Assembly (NCBI GenBank): GCA_963797565.1
Contig: CAWCPM010000007.1
Location: 1 to 64,000 of the forward strand
Direction of reading: 5' to 3'
From: JAICYJ01 sp963797565
GTDB lineage: Bacteria > Actinomycetota > Thermoleophilia > Gaiellales > JAICJC01
Length of the DNA stretch: 64,000 nucleotides
Shown here: positions 43,248 to 51,639 of the stretch, one piece after another
How positions within the stretch are numbered: position 1 is the stretch's first letter
How the letters are laid out: the number at the start of each line of letters is the position of its first letter
Made by a program: the position numbers and the translations under genes
Notes under the pieces: model-generated
Seen by the model: only the letters and a program-made list of their open reading frames with translations
What the model was told of the DNA's origin: nothing
Database searches by the model: none

Positions 43248-43316
43248 CGGCGCCTAAAACATGGCTCGGCTGTGCGATGCAGAACCGGATCGATCCGGCA
43301 ACGATGCTGTGTGCGG

Positions 43317-43737
43317 ATGATAGATGTCTACGCTGCAGAAGGCACCTTAGAGGACAAGCACGACCTCGCACGCAAGCTCGCGGAGGCGGTGATGCGCTGG
43401 GAGCAGGTGCTGGCGATCGCGCTCTACCTGGACAACACCGCCGCCTTCATACACGACCTGCGGGCGGAAGCGATCTCGAACGCGGCCGGCGCGAGCGACT
43501 ACGTGCGCGTACAAGTGCTGAAGACCGGTCGGCGTCCTCGACCGGGAGAAACAGCTCGGCGTCGTTCGAGAGCTGACGGACATCGTCGCCGCGGCCGCCG
43601 GCGATCCTGGCCTGGTCGATCGCACCTGGGTACTCATCACGGAGACGCCGGAAGGCGGCTAAGGGACGACGGACACGCCAACACGGGCGAAGACATCCTC
43701 AAGGCTGCCCGCGCAGCGCTCGACGCGAACGGAGATA
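43317..43737 (+). pseudogene. Tautomerase-family protein, frameshifted
   Basis: It begins MIDVYAAEGTLEDKHDLARK and runs through AVMRWEQV, IHDLRAEAISNAAGASDYV in one frame. It continues after about 43520 in another (TPVGVLDREKQLGVVRELTD, DRTWVLITETPEGG) and after about 43660 returns to the first (GHANTGEDILKAARAALDA). The pieces together make one 4-oxalocrotonate-tautomerase-like protein of about 140 aa. Two single-base errors or mutations are enough to explain the breaks. The catalytic residue at the N-terminus cannot be judged because the first residues are uncertain. Confidence 0.7.
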
Positions 43738-43742
43738 GAGCG

Positions 43743-44613
43743 ATGTACGCCGAGGCGACGATACGACGGATCACCGCGAGAAAGGGATCGAGTACGCGTA
43801 CCGCGACCCGGTGAGGGAGACGTACGCTCGTCCTGCTGCAGCACTTCCGAGGGAACCTCGACGACTGGGATCCGGCCCTCGTCGACGCGCTCGCTTCGAA
43901 TCGACGGGTGGTTGCCTTCGACAACGACGGTGTCGGCGCGACGACCGGCACGACTCCGAACACCGTCGAAGAGATGGCCCAAGAGGCGATCGCCTTCGTC
44001 GAGGCGATGAGCTTGCAGCGAGTCGACCTGCTCGGTTCTCGATCGGCAGCTTCGTCGCGCAAGAGATCGCGCTGATCCGCCCCGACCTGCTGCGGCGCGT
44101 CGTGCTCGCGTCCTCGGCACCGCAGGGCGCGGCAGGCATGCACGGCTGGGCACCGGAGGTGATCGGGCAGTGGGCCAGCCGGAGACGAACCCACAGGGAT
44201 ACCTCGATGTCTTCCTCGCCCCCTCGAAAGCGAGCCGCGAAGCAGGGCAACAGGCCGCAGCGCGAATCTTCGGGAGAACAACCGAACGAGACGAGCCGAC
44301 GACCTGGCAGACCCGCCAGGCGCGATAGACGCCGTGTGCGCCTGGGGCATCCCGAACCACTCGCTGCTCGAGCGTGTCGCGGCGATCGATCTGCCGGTCT
44401 TCGTCGCCAACGGAAACAGCGACCCGATGATACTGCACCGCTACTCGAACCTGCTGGCCGGCCTTACTCCCGAACGCGCGCCTGACGATCTATCCCGACT
44501 CGGCCCACGGGTTCCTCTTCCAGCACCACAGCCGGTTCGAGGCAGACGTGAACGCGTTCTTACCGGGTGATCGGATGCTCGGGAATGCAGAGCCAGCGCT
44601 CCGATGCCGATGA
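43743..44613 (+). pseudogene. Alpha/beta-hydrolase, frameshifted
   Basis: The start is MYAEATIRRITARKG. The expected protein of about 285 aa can be followed across frames: VVAFDNDGVGATTGTTPNTV, EEMAQEAIAFVEAMSLQRVD, the nucleophile region around IGSFVAQEIALIRPDLLRR, VVLASSAPQGAAGMHGWAP, FVANGNSDPMILHRYSNLL, and the histidine part AHGFLFQHHSRFEADVNAFL. Breaks lie near 43800, 44035, 44180, 44300, 44490. The order and spacing are those of an intact gene. The exact end is uncertain (44570-44613). Confidence 0.72.
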
Positions 44614-44620
44614 CGCCGGT

Positions 44621-44764
44621 ATGAGCAGCTCCGAGGAATCCGTCTGCGAGACCTGTGGCCGGCCAGTCGACGCAACCACGGTGGTCGTGATCCCGACCAG
44701 CGCCGGCCACACGATCGTCCGGCATCGGCGGTGCCACATGCTCGAGCTGCTCGAGCGAGCCTAG
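44621..44764 (+). CDS. Small zinc-finger-like protein
   Basis: This is a 47 aa product with CETCGRPV near the start and RHRRCHMLELL at the end; the cysteines and histidines could hold one zinc ion. Unlike its neighbours the frame is intact. No family is recognised. Confidence 0.45.
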   Translation: MSSSEESVCETCGRPVDATTVVVIPTSAGHTIVRHRRCHMLELLERA

Positions 44765-44888
44765 CCGGACCCAGCATCACCTGTATTCAGATCGCAGGTT
44801 CGTGCGATGCGGCGCTGACCGTCGTCGTCGACGATCACACCCCCGCACGAGAGTGCGGACTCTGGCCACTCGCGAAAGGAGTCGCGAC

Positions 44889-45340
44889 ATGAATGGTCGC
44901 CCCAACATCGTGTTCGTCCACGGCGCCTGGGCGGACGGATCCTGCTGGAGTGAGTTCGTCGAGCTGTTGCAGAAGGACGGCTTCAGCGTACGGGGATGAG
45001 TTGGGAGTGGGGGTTGCGAAGGTGCTGAGTTCCAGGACGGCCGACCATCGTGGGGTCATCGTACGGCGGACAGATATGACGGCGCTCGGTAGACGCGCCG
45101 AACGTGGTCGGTCTCGTCTACTCGCGGCGTTCGGGCTCGACGAGGGCGAGTCACTCGGGCGCTCTTCGCAGGGGCCGGTGACACCGGCGCTCGCGCATCT
45201 GTTCACGGAGCGCGCGGTTCGGCTGGCTCTCGAAGAGGACTTCGTGAACACTTCGCCGCGAGTGACCGACCCGCGCCAGGGTGATGGGCGGTGCAGCAGG
45301 CGCTGCCCGCGGCGTCACCGACGTGAGGGCGGGGAAGTCG
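44889..45340 (+). pseudogene. Second alpha/beta-hydrolase, frameshifted and gapped
   Basis: AAAGGAG precedes the ATG. The first 37 residues are intact (NIVFVHGAWADGSCWSEFVE) and stop at 44998. The following sequence reads, in other frames, SYGGQIMTALG with the nucleophile Ser, AAFGLDEGESLG, GPVTPALAHLF and EEDFVNTS, the usual sequence of this hydrolase group. A G-rich stretch at about 44995-45035 replaces the expected segment between the oxyanion and nucleophile parts, which looks shortened. The C-terminal third is missing before the poly-G tract. Confidence 0.7.
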
Positions 45341-45345
45341 CTCCT

Positions 45346-45388
45346 AAGAGGGAGGGGGGGGGGGAGGAGAAGAGGGGGGGGGGGGCGG
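45346..45388 (+). other. Poly-G tract
   Basis: Runs of 7 to 14 consecutive G with scattered A fill this stretch. Such sequence is very unusual inside a bacterial chromosome and resembles the poly-G tails of two-colour sequencing reads. It lies at the right edge of the frameshifted block. Confidence 0.75.
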
Positions 45389-45432
45389 TTGGGGCGGCCA
45401 GGGCTGGCTGAGCGTACGAGGCCGCCCCAGGC

Positions 45433-46173
45433 CTAGCTGCCGACGGCCGGCTGTCGCTCCAGGTCGACGATCCCATTGATCCGAACCCAGCGACTGGCCT
45501 GGGTTCGGTTGGAAACCCCGAGCTTCCGGTAGACGTTCGACAGATGGAATTTCACCGTCTGCTCGGTCACCCACAGCCGTTGCGCAATCTCTGCGTTCGA
45601 CATCCCTTCGGACACGAGCGTGAGGATCTGCCACTCCCTTCGAGTCAGCGTGTTGGTCGGCTGGCCCGGCGACCTCCCGACCGCGGATCGGTGCGGCACA
45701 ACGGGGGCGAAGAAGATGGACTGATCGAACACTTGCTTGACCACGAGAGCCAGCTCAGTCGAATCCATCGTGTTCTCCACGTAGGCGTGCGCACCCGCGG
45801 CGAGCACTTCGCTGACCAGGCCACTCTCCGATCCAGGACCCAGAACGATCAGCCTCGCTCCGCCCGAGCTGCTCAAGGCCGATTCGATCCATCGCAACCT
45901 CGTGTGCTCGCCCAGCAAATCCACATCGGCAACCACCAGGTCGGGGTGATGCTGGTCCAGCATTCCAAGCGCCGAATTTGGAGATGCCGTCTTTCCCACG
46001 GTCGTGACGCCTATCTCAGCCAGCAGTCGCTGGAGGGCCTCGAGCCAGAGCGGATAGCTGTCCAGGATTACCGCCGTTGGGGTTCCGGCACGGCCGGAAG
46101 CAACGACCACGTCGCCAGCAACGCGGTTGGCATCACCCGGGGCTACCGGTCCATGATCAATCGTGGAGCCCAT
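45433..46173 (-). CDS. LuxR/NarL-type response regulator with atypical receiver
   Basis: The product is 246 aa. The receiver (about 35-150) has the phosphoacceptor Asp in VVADVDLLG but only one acidic residue at the metal site (VILDSYP) and Glu in place of the conserved Lys (HAYVEN), so classical phosphorylation switching is doubtful. The C-terminal helix-turn-helix is complete (TRREWQILTLVSEGMSNAEIAQRL, HLSNVYRKLGVSNRTQA). No histidine kinase adjoins it. It stands directly before the polysaccharide genes and faces away from them, so it may control that locus. Confidence 0.82.
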   Translation of the reverse strand: MGSTIDHGPVAPGDANRVAGDVVVASGRAGTPTAVILDSYPLWLEALQRLLAEIGVTTVGKTASPNSALGMLDQHHPDLVVADVDLLGEHTRLRWIESALSSSGGARLIVLGPGSESGLVSEVLAAGAHAYVENTMDSTELALVVKQVFDQSIFFAPVVPHRSAVGRSPGQPTNTLTRREWQILTLVSEGMSNAEIAQRLWVTEQTVKFHLSNVYRKLGVSNRTQASRWVRINGIVDLERQPAVGS

Positions 46174-46544
46174 CGGATTGAGCTCACCTCACTCCCCCAC
46201 AGAGCCTAGCCTTACATGGCTCGTACCTCGTTGCCCAAGAGGCCGTTTAACACCGTCTAAAGAGCCTCAGTGAGGCAGCCCTTCCCTCTTATTCCCACCC
46301 AAAGAGCCCAGCCTCGGAAGTACACTAGACCCGACCCTGGAGAATGTCAAAGCGGTGTAAGGCCCGGGTTACCGGACCTGCTGACCAGACTGGTTATCCG
46401 GGCCGTTGCCCGAGTGGCGCAGCAGGCCTTTGGACCGTGGTTACCTGGGGAGGTGACGCTACGATCGGTGCGGCGCCGGTCCCGCCGCCTGTGCTCGGCA
46501 AGTAGACCGGCGTCGACCACCACCATCAGGGAGGTTCACGGACG
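46174..46544. other. Intergenic region before the polysaccharide locus
   Basis: No gene is seen. GCCTC-AGT-GAGGC at 46264-46276 forms a short hairpin followed by a pyrimidine-rich stretch, possibly a weak terminator. GTTTAACACCGTCTAAAGAG (46245-46264) and AAAGCGGTGTAAGGC (near 46350) look like degenerate forms of the repeat at 31331 and 31440. Confidence 0.4.
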
Positions 46545-47258
46545 ATGCCCGGGGAGGACGAGATCTATCCCGGCGGAGTCCGCGAATCGATCGCTGACCG
46601 GCTGGCAGCCTACCGCTTGGCCGTCGGGTTGGGGGCAGCGTTTCTGGCACTCACGGTCGCCGTGCAGATGGGAGCCACCGCTCCCCTCGATCGACTTCTC
46701 GAACGACACACCGGAGCTCTGGCGAACGGCAACTGGTCGCTGCTTGCATATGCCGCTGACCCGTTCGTGGTGACCGTGGTGTTTGCAGCGGCGCTGCTCG
46801 CGGGGTGGCGCCGATCAGCGACGGTGCACCCGTTGGCGTGGGCCGCGGCCTTCCTGGTCGGACAGTTGGTCGAACTGGCTCTGAAGTGGCAGGTTGGCCA
46901 GATTCCCTTCAACGAGCCAGAACGGGTGCTCGGTGTTTGGGTGCTGGCAGGCAGCTACCCAAGCGGCCACGCGATGCGAGCCGTGCTACTCGCCGGGGTG
47001 GCCTCAGCGGTGGCGCCTCGCTGGAGATGGCTGTGGATTGCGTATGCAGCTGGAATCAGCGCATGGGTGCTGATATCCGGCATGCACCTCTGCACCGACA
47101 CGCTGGGCGGAGTTCTCCTCGGTGCGACCTTGGTGGCTGCGGTCAACCGGTGGTCAGCGATCCACTCGCGTCCCGTTGCCACGGAGACATGTCGTCCTGA
47201 GGTCGACGTGATCGTCGAGGGTCGCGCCAACCGACAGCGGGGAGTCAAGATCTCCTGA
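46545..47258 (+). CDS. PAP2-family membrane phosphatase
   Basis: The product is 237 aa with about six membrane helices. The three PAP2 motifs are visible in modified form: KWQVGQIPFNEPER, PSGHAMRA and SGMHLCTDTLGG, with the catalytic histidines. The family dephosphorylates lipid phosphates such as undecaprenyl diphosphate. At the head of a polysaccharide locus, recycling of the carrier lipid is a reasonable role. Confidence 0.82.
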   Translation: MPGEDEIYPGGVRESIADRLAAYRLAVGLGAAFLALTVAVQMGATAPLDRLLERHTGALANGNWSLLAYAADPFVVTVVFAAALLAGWRRSATVHPLAWAAAFLVGQLVELALKWQVGQIPFNEPERVLGVWVLAGSYPSGHAMRAVLLAGVASAVAPRWRWLWIAYAAGISAWVLISGMHLCTDTLGGVLLGATLVAAVNRWSAIHSRPVATETCRPEVDVIVEGRANRQRGVKIS

Positions 47259-47384
47259 GCAGCGCCGGTTGGCTCACGATAGGGTGCCACGGGTGTCCAA
47301 CCGCGCTCTCCAACCGCCAGGAACCCCAGGCTGGGTGGCGTCTCGATCCGTCCACGCTGAGCCAATCAGGGAACGCACGGGTCA

Positions 47385-48380
47385 ATGATGTCCGAGTGGC
47401 AGGGAAAGCGCGTGCTGGTCACCGGTGCCGGCGGATTCATCGGCTCACATCTGACCGAGGCGATGGTTCGAGCCGGCGCGGAGGTACGAGCGCTGATCCA
47501 CTACAACGGACGGCTGGACCGGGGAATGCTGGCATTCGCAGACGACGACGTCGACTGCGATGTCCAGTTTGGCGACGTCACCGACCCTTGGAGTGTCGAG
47601 AAAGCCACACGAGGCATCGACGTGGTATTCCACCTTGCTGCGTTGATCGGCATTCCGTACTCCTACGTCGCTCCGGCCTCCTACACGGCGGTCAACGTCA
47701 CGGGAACGCTGAACGTGCTGCAAGCCGTGCGCTCGCAGGAGATCGGCCGCCTCGTTCACACGTCCACCAGCGAGGTGTACGGCACCGCCAGGTACGTCCC
47801 CATCGACGAGCAGCACCCCCTGCAACCCCAATCCCCATACTCGGCCTCGAAGATCGCGGCCGACAGCTTGGCGGAGTCGTTCTACCGCTCCTTCGACGTG
47901 CCTGTGGCGATCATCCGGCCGTTCAACACCTACGGCCCGCGCCAGTCGGCCCGCGCGGTGATCCCAACGATCGCAAGCCAGCTTCTCGCGGGACTCCCCG
48001 AGCTTCGGCTGGGATCACTGGCTCCCGAGCGCGATCTCACGTTCGTGCTCGACACCGTCGCGGGCTTCATGGCAGTGGGCGCAAGCGATGCCTGCATCGG
48101 AAATGTCACGAACGTTGGAAACGGGCGAGCGATCTCGATCGGAGACCTGGCTCGAACGATGGCGTCGCTGGCGGGAAAGCCGGACATCCCAATCGTCGGG
48201 GACGTTGACCGCGTGCGGCCGGACATGTCCGAAGTGATGCAGCTTGTGTGTGACTACTCGCGGGCCACCGAGCGCGCGGCGTGGCAACCGCGCACGAACC
48301 TGAAGGACGGGCTTTCCCAGGTGATGGAGTTCATGGAGCGTCATATCGATCTGTACCGTCCGGACACATACGCCCGGTAA
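47385..48380 (+). CDS. NDP-sugar 4,6-dehydratase (LegB-like, extended SDR)
   Basis: The product is 331 aa. The NAD-binding motif is TGAGGFIGSHLTE, and the catalytic block has TSTSEVYGTARYVPIDE and YSASKIAAD. HLAALIGIPYSYVAP and FNTYGPRQSARAVIPTI are close to the LegB family, which makes a UDP-4-keto-6-deoxy sugar on the way to legionaminic acid. Legionaminic acid synthase genes are absent here, so the keto sugar more likely feeds the DegT aminotransferase downstream. It is separated from the following gene by a 400-base structured leader. Confidence 0.85.
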   Translation: MMSEWQGKRVLVTGAGGFIGSHLTEAMVRAGAEVRALIHYNGRLDRGMLAFADDDVDCDVQFGDVTDPWSVEKATRGIDVVFHLAALIGIPYSYVAPASYTAVNVTGTLNVLQAVRSQEIGRLVHTSTSEVYGTARYVPIDEQHPLQPQSPYSASKIAADSLAESFYRSFDVPVAIIRPFNTYGPRQSARAVIPTIASQLLAGLPELRLGSLAPERDLTFVLDTVAGFMAVGASDACIGNVTNVGNGRAISIGDLARTMASLAGKPDIPIVGDVDRVRPDMSEVMQLVCDYSRATERAAWQPRTNLKDGLSQVMEFMERHIDLYRPDTYAR

Positions 48381-48447
48381 TCCAGAGCGAAGGTATGACG
48401 GTTGTGACCCAGCCACCCAAACTTAAGTCGAGGAAACCCCATCGAAG

Positions 48448-48499
48448 GTCTAGGTGATCGCTGCCGACCGACTGTCCGTGTTATGTCGGGAACCTAGAC
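48448..48499 (+). ncRNA. Candidate structured RNA in the leader
   Basis: GTCTAGGT (48448-48455) pairs with ACCTAGAC (48492-48499), eight bases. Within it CCGAC (48464-48468) pairs with GTCGG (48485-48489). The nested stems form a 52-base element that may act as a regulatory RNA or protein-binding site. No class is recognised. Confidence 0.4.
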
Positions 48500-48539
48500 G
48501 ATCGTGGAGGGTTCACCACCTGGACCCATTTGATAGCGA

Positions 48540-48569
48540 CACCGCCGGTGATGCCAGTACCTGGCGGTG
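48540..48569 (+). terminator. Stem-loop, possible terminator or attenuator
   Basis: CACCGCC (48540-48546) pairs with GGCGGTG (48563-48569) around a 16-base loop, followed by CCCTTT. The T-run is short, so termination would be partial at best. Confidence 0.35.
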
Positions 48570-48696
48570 CCCTTTCACAAAGCCAGTATCAGCGGTTTTC
48601 GCCCTTGATCAGCAGCGGATCGACGGAACCTAGCCGTTTGCGGGGATTCCCCTCTCGCGTCTTGAGAGAGGGCCCTGCAGTACGTAAGCTCTCCGT

Positions 48697-48713
48697 CACC
48701 CGTTAGACGGGTG
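48697..48713. promoter_or_regulatory. Perfect 7-3-7 palindrome before the sugar transferase gene
   Basis: CACCCGT-TAG-ACGGGTG is a perfect inverted repeat about 70 bases before the start of the sugar transferase gene. It may be an operator or a hairpin. A second stem, CCCTCTC with GAGAGGG, lies just upstream at about 48650-48675. Confidence 0.5.
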
Positions 48714-48781
48714 TTAGGGATTGGTTAGGGAATGGATGTGGGCTGATTCGCCGCAGCGAAGGTCCGTGACGGAAGGGCCAG

Positions 48782-49504
48782 ATGAACCATCGCGAGAAGC
48801 GCGGGGACTGTTTCGACCGAATGCTCAAGCGACAGCTCGACCTGTTCGTTGCGTGTCTGATCGGTCTGCTCTCGATGCCCGTGTTATTGATCGTTGCCGC
48901 GGCGATCAAGCTGGACAGCCGCGGCCCGGTCTTCTACCGATGTCAGCGGGTGGGACATCTCGGTCGCACCTTCGGCATGCTCAAGTTCCGAAAGATGTAC
49001 GACGGCGCTGCCGGTGCTTGTCTGACAGCCCGCGACGATGACCGTTTCACGCGCGTCGGGCGGTTCCTGGCACGCACCAAGCTCGACGAGCTACCTCAGC
49101 TCTGGAATGTCATCACCGGGCAAATGAGTTTGGTCGGTCCTCGTCCGGAGGATCCAGGGTTCGTCGAAAGCCGTCCCGAGTTCGAGACGATCCTGGTCCT
49201 CAAACCGGGGATAACGGGGCTGTCGCAGCTGGCATTTGCCAACGAGATCGAGATCCTTGCTCAGGATGACCCGATCACCGATTACGTCGACCGGATCCTG
49301 CCCCAAAAGATTGCGCTCGACTGCCTCTACGCACATCGCAGGTCGGTTGCGATGGACGTTCGCGTACTGTTTTGGACGGTTGTCGCCGTGGTCTTCCGTA
49401 AGGACGTCGCAGTCCACCGAGCCACTGGTCATCAGGGACTTCGGCGCCGTCCCCACGCCGAGCGGGCGGCGGTGGGATCCTCTTTACAACCGGAGCCCGA
49501 GTGA
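48782..49504 (+). CDS. Initiating sugar-phosphate transferase (PF02397)
   Basis: The product is 240 aa with a membrane helix near the N-terminus (LDLFVACLIGLLSMPVLLIVAAAI). The family signature is KFRKMY, DDRFTRVGRFLARTKLDELPQL and GQMSLVGPRPE. It transfers a sugar phosphate to undecaprenyl phosphate and so starts repeat-unit synthesis. The short form (no N-terminal four-helix domain) fits PglC/WcaJ-core enzymes. The stop overlaps the nucleotidyltransferase start (ATGA). Confidence 0.9.
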   Translation: MNHREKRGDCFDRMLKRQLDLFVACLIGLLSMPVLLIVAAAIKLDSRGPVFYRCQRVGHLGRTFGMLKFRKMYDGAAGACLTARDDDRFTRVGRFLARTKLDELPQLWNVITGQMSLVGPRPEDPGFVESRPEFETILVLKPGITGLSQLAFANEIEILAQDDPITDYVDRILPQKIALDCLYAHRRSVAMDVRVLFWTVVAVVFRKDVAVHRATGHQGLRRRPHAERAAVGSSLQPEPE

Positions 49505-50325
49505 TGATCAACGGCAACGGCAAGAAGCGGGGCAGCCCGAAGCAGAGAACCGCTCGCGCGGCCCGTTCCCGGCCACCGGTGCAGGCCGTCGTGCTCGCCG
49601 GCGGCAAGGGCACGCGACTGGCGCCGTACACGTCGATTCTTCCCAAGCCGCTGATGCCGATCGGCGATCGATCGATCCTGGAGATCGTGCTCGGCCAGCT
49701 CGCCGGCAGTGGGATTCAGCGAGCGTCGCTGTGCGTTGGCTACCTCGCGCACCTGATCGAGGCTGTGATCGGCGATCGCACTGCCGACGGGCTGGAGATC
49801 CGGTACGTCCGCGAAGAGGAGGCGCTCGGCACCGCCGCGCCGCTTCGTCTCGTCCCCGAGCTTCGAAGCACGTTTCTCGCGATGAACGGCGACATTCTCA
49901 CCGACCTCAACTACAACGACCTGGTCGAGCATCATCGCGCCAGCGGGAATCTCGTCACCATCGCCACCCACAAGCGCCCGATCAAGATCGACTACGGCGT
50001 CCTGCGGGTGGGACGAAACGGCGACTCGCATCGAGTGCGGGGCTTCCGGGAAAAGCCCGAGATGACCTCGATGGTCAGCATGGGGATCTACGTGTTCGAG
50101 CCACGAGCGCTCGATTTCATCCCCTCGACGGGATACTTCGACTTCCCCCAACTCGTGCTCGCGCTGCTCGACGCAGACGAGCCGGTGGGCGTCTTTCCGT
50201 TCTCGGGTCTGTGGTTCGACATCGGTCGCCGTGACGATTACGAACGCGCCGCCGCCGTGTGGCTCGAACATCAGGTCGACAGCGAATCCGATCCGGCATT
50301 TCCGCTTGTGACGGGGTCTGAATGA
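49504..50325 (+). CDS. Sugar nucleotidyltransferase
   Basis: The product is 273 aa (a GTG three bases upstream is equally possible). The N-terminal tail is basic, then AVVLAGGKGTRLAPYTSILPKPLMPIG gives the nucleotide-binding motif in parts GGKGTRL and PKPLMP. The metal-binding Asp is in AMNGDILTDL, and the sugar part ends GLWFDIGRRDDYERA. It activates a sugar phosphate to NDP-sugar. The base and sugar are uncertain; a mannose- or glucose-1-phosphate type is likely. Confidence 0.87.
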   Translation: MINGNGKKRGSPKQRTARAARSRPPVQAVVLAGGKGTRLAPYTSILPKPLMPIGDRSILEIVLGQLAGSGIQRASLCVGYLAHLIEAVIGDRTADGLEIRYVREEEALGTAAPLRLVPELRSTFLAMNGDILTDLNYNDLVEHHRASGNLVTIATHKRPIKIDYGVLRVGRNGDSHRVRGFREKPEMTSMVSMGIYVFEPRALDFIPSTGYFDFPQLVLALLDADEPVGVFPFSGLWFDIGRRDDYERAAAVWLEHQVDSESDPAFPLVTGSE

Positions 50326-51560
50326 GCGGCGTGGTGGAGTCTCTCCAGGTACCGGCAAAGGTTGGAGCCCGTTCGGCTGACACCGTCGCGCCTTGGAGCG
50401 TCCCGCTTTCGGACGTGACCAGCGACCCGGAGCTGGAAGCCGCGCTGGTCGAAACGATCCGATCCGGTTGGTGGAGTTCCGGACCCCGTGTGCTGGAGTT
50501 CGAAGCTGCCTTTGCACGAATGTGCGGATCGCGCGAGGCGATCGCGGTCACCAACGGGACCGCCGCTCTGCACCTGGCACTTCTGGCGCTTGGCTGCGGG
50601 CCGGGCGACGAGGTGATCCTCCCGTCACTGAACTTCGTCGCCGGCGCCAACATGATCGGTCAGGTCGGCGCCACGCCGGTGTTCTGCGATATCGGCGGCG
50701 ACGACGATCTGACCGCCGATCCCGTCGACATCGAGGCTGCCATCACGCCGAATACCAAGGCGATCATGGTCATGCACTACGGCGGGCATCCCTGCCGCAT
50801 GGAGGCCATTCTCGAGATTGCTTCCAAGCACCGGATCGCGGTGATCGAAGACGCAGCCCATGCGCCCGGCGCGACGCTCGCGGGGAGGGCGTGTGGAACC
50901 TTCGGGGACATCGGCTGCTTCAGCTTCTTCTCGAACAAGAACCTGCCCGTGGGTGAGGGCGGCATGGTCGTCACCGATGACGAGGAGCTGGCCGGTCGTC
51001 TGCGGTTGCTCCGATCCCACGGGATGACGACGCTCACCTGGGACCGCCACAACGGGCACGCCGGCAGCTACGACGTGCTGCTGCAGGGCCTGAACTACAG
51101 GATGGACGATCCGCATGCTGCAATCGGCGTGGTGCAGCTTCGCAGGTTGGCGGCGTGGAACGCCGCTCGAGCCCGGATCACGTCGATCTACCGGGAACAG
51201 CTTCACGGTTTCGGCGGCATCCACATGCCGTTCCCGCCGAGCAACGATGACATGCCGGCTCATCACCTGGCCGTGATCCTCCTGCCTCACGGTTCCTCCC
51301 GAAGCGGGTTCCGCGAGCAGCTCGCCGCTGACCGGATCCAGACCAGCGTTCACTATCCGCCCACGCACATGTTCACCTGGTATCGCTCCCAACCGAGCCA
51401 CAGGAGGCTGTCGGCGACCGAATCGGTTGCCGACCGGTTGGTGACACTGCCGCTCTACCCGGCGATGGACACCGCCGCCGTGAGCTGCGTCATCGAGGCG
51501 ACGCAGAAGGCATTGGGTGAGCGCGTCGGCGGCAACCCAACAACCGATCGAGCCCGGTGA
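50322..51560 (+). CDS. DegT/DnrJ/EryC1/StrS sugar aminotransferase
   Basis: The product is 412 aa. The PLP lysine lies in SFFSNKNLPVGEGGM, preceded by the DegT block EDAAHAPGATLAGRACGTFGD. Substrate-side motifs are WWSSGPRVLEFEAAFA and NGTAALHLALLALG. It aminates an NDP-keto sugar, most simply the product of the LegB-like dehydratase. Both neighbours are in the same transcript; its start overlaps the stop of the nucleotidyltransferase (ATGA). Confidence 0.9.
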   Translation: MSGVVESLQVPAKVGARSADTVAPWSVPLSDVTSDPELEAALVETIRSGWWSSGPRVLEFEAAFARMCGSREAIAVTNGTAALHLALLALGCGPGDEVILPSLNFVAGANMIGQVGATPVFCDIGGDDDLTADPVDIEAAITPNTKAIMVMHYGGHPCRMEAILEIASKHRIAVIEDAAHAPGATLAGRACGTFGDIGCFSFFSNKNLPVGEGGMVVTDDEELAGRLRLLRSHGMTTLTWDRHNGHAGSYDVLLQGLNYRMDDPHAAIGVVQLRRLAAWNAARARITSIYREQLHGFGGIHMPFPPSNDDMPAHHLAVILLPHGSSRSGFREQLAADRIQTSVHYPPTHMFTWYRSQPSHRRLSATESVADRLVTLPLYPAMDTAAVSCVIEATQKALGERVGGNPTTDRAR

Positions 51561-51639
51561 CAACAGACACGCATGATCCAACGTCCGTGAGCGACCGGTC
51601 ACGCGACGCATTCACCCTTCCGAGGAGCGCATCGACATC

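Larger units (their letters stand above)
48381..48781 (+). promoter_or_regulatory. Long untranslated leader before the sugar transferase gene
   Basis: About 400 bases contain no gene but several stems listed separately. The composition is less GC-rich than the genes. It may be the 5 prime leader of the main polysaccharide transcript or hold the end of the preceding one. No known riboswitch was recognised. Confidence 0.45.

Noticed and set aside
47385..51560. Complete legionaminic acid pathway
   Set aside because: Only LegB-like and aminotransferase genes are present; no synthase (NeuB/LegI), epimerase-hydrolase or CMP-transferase was found.
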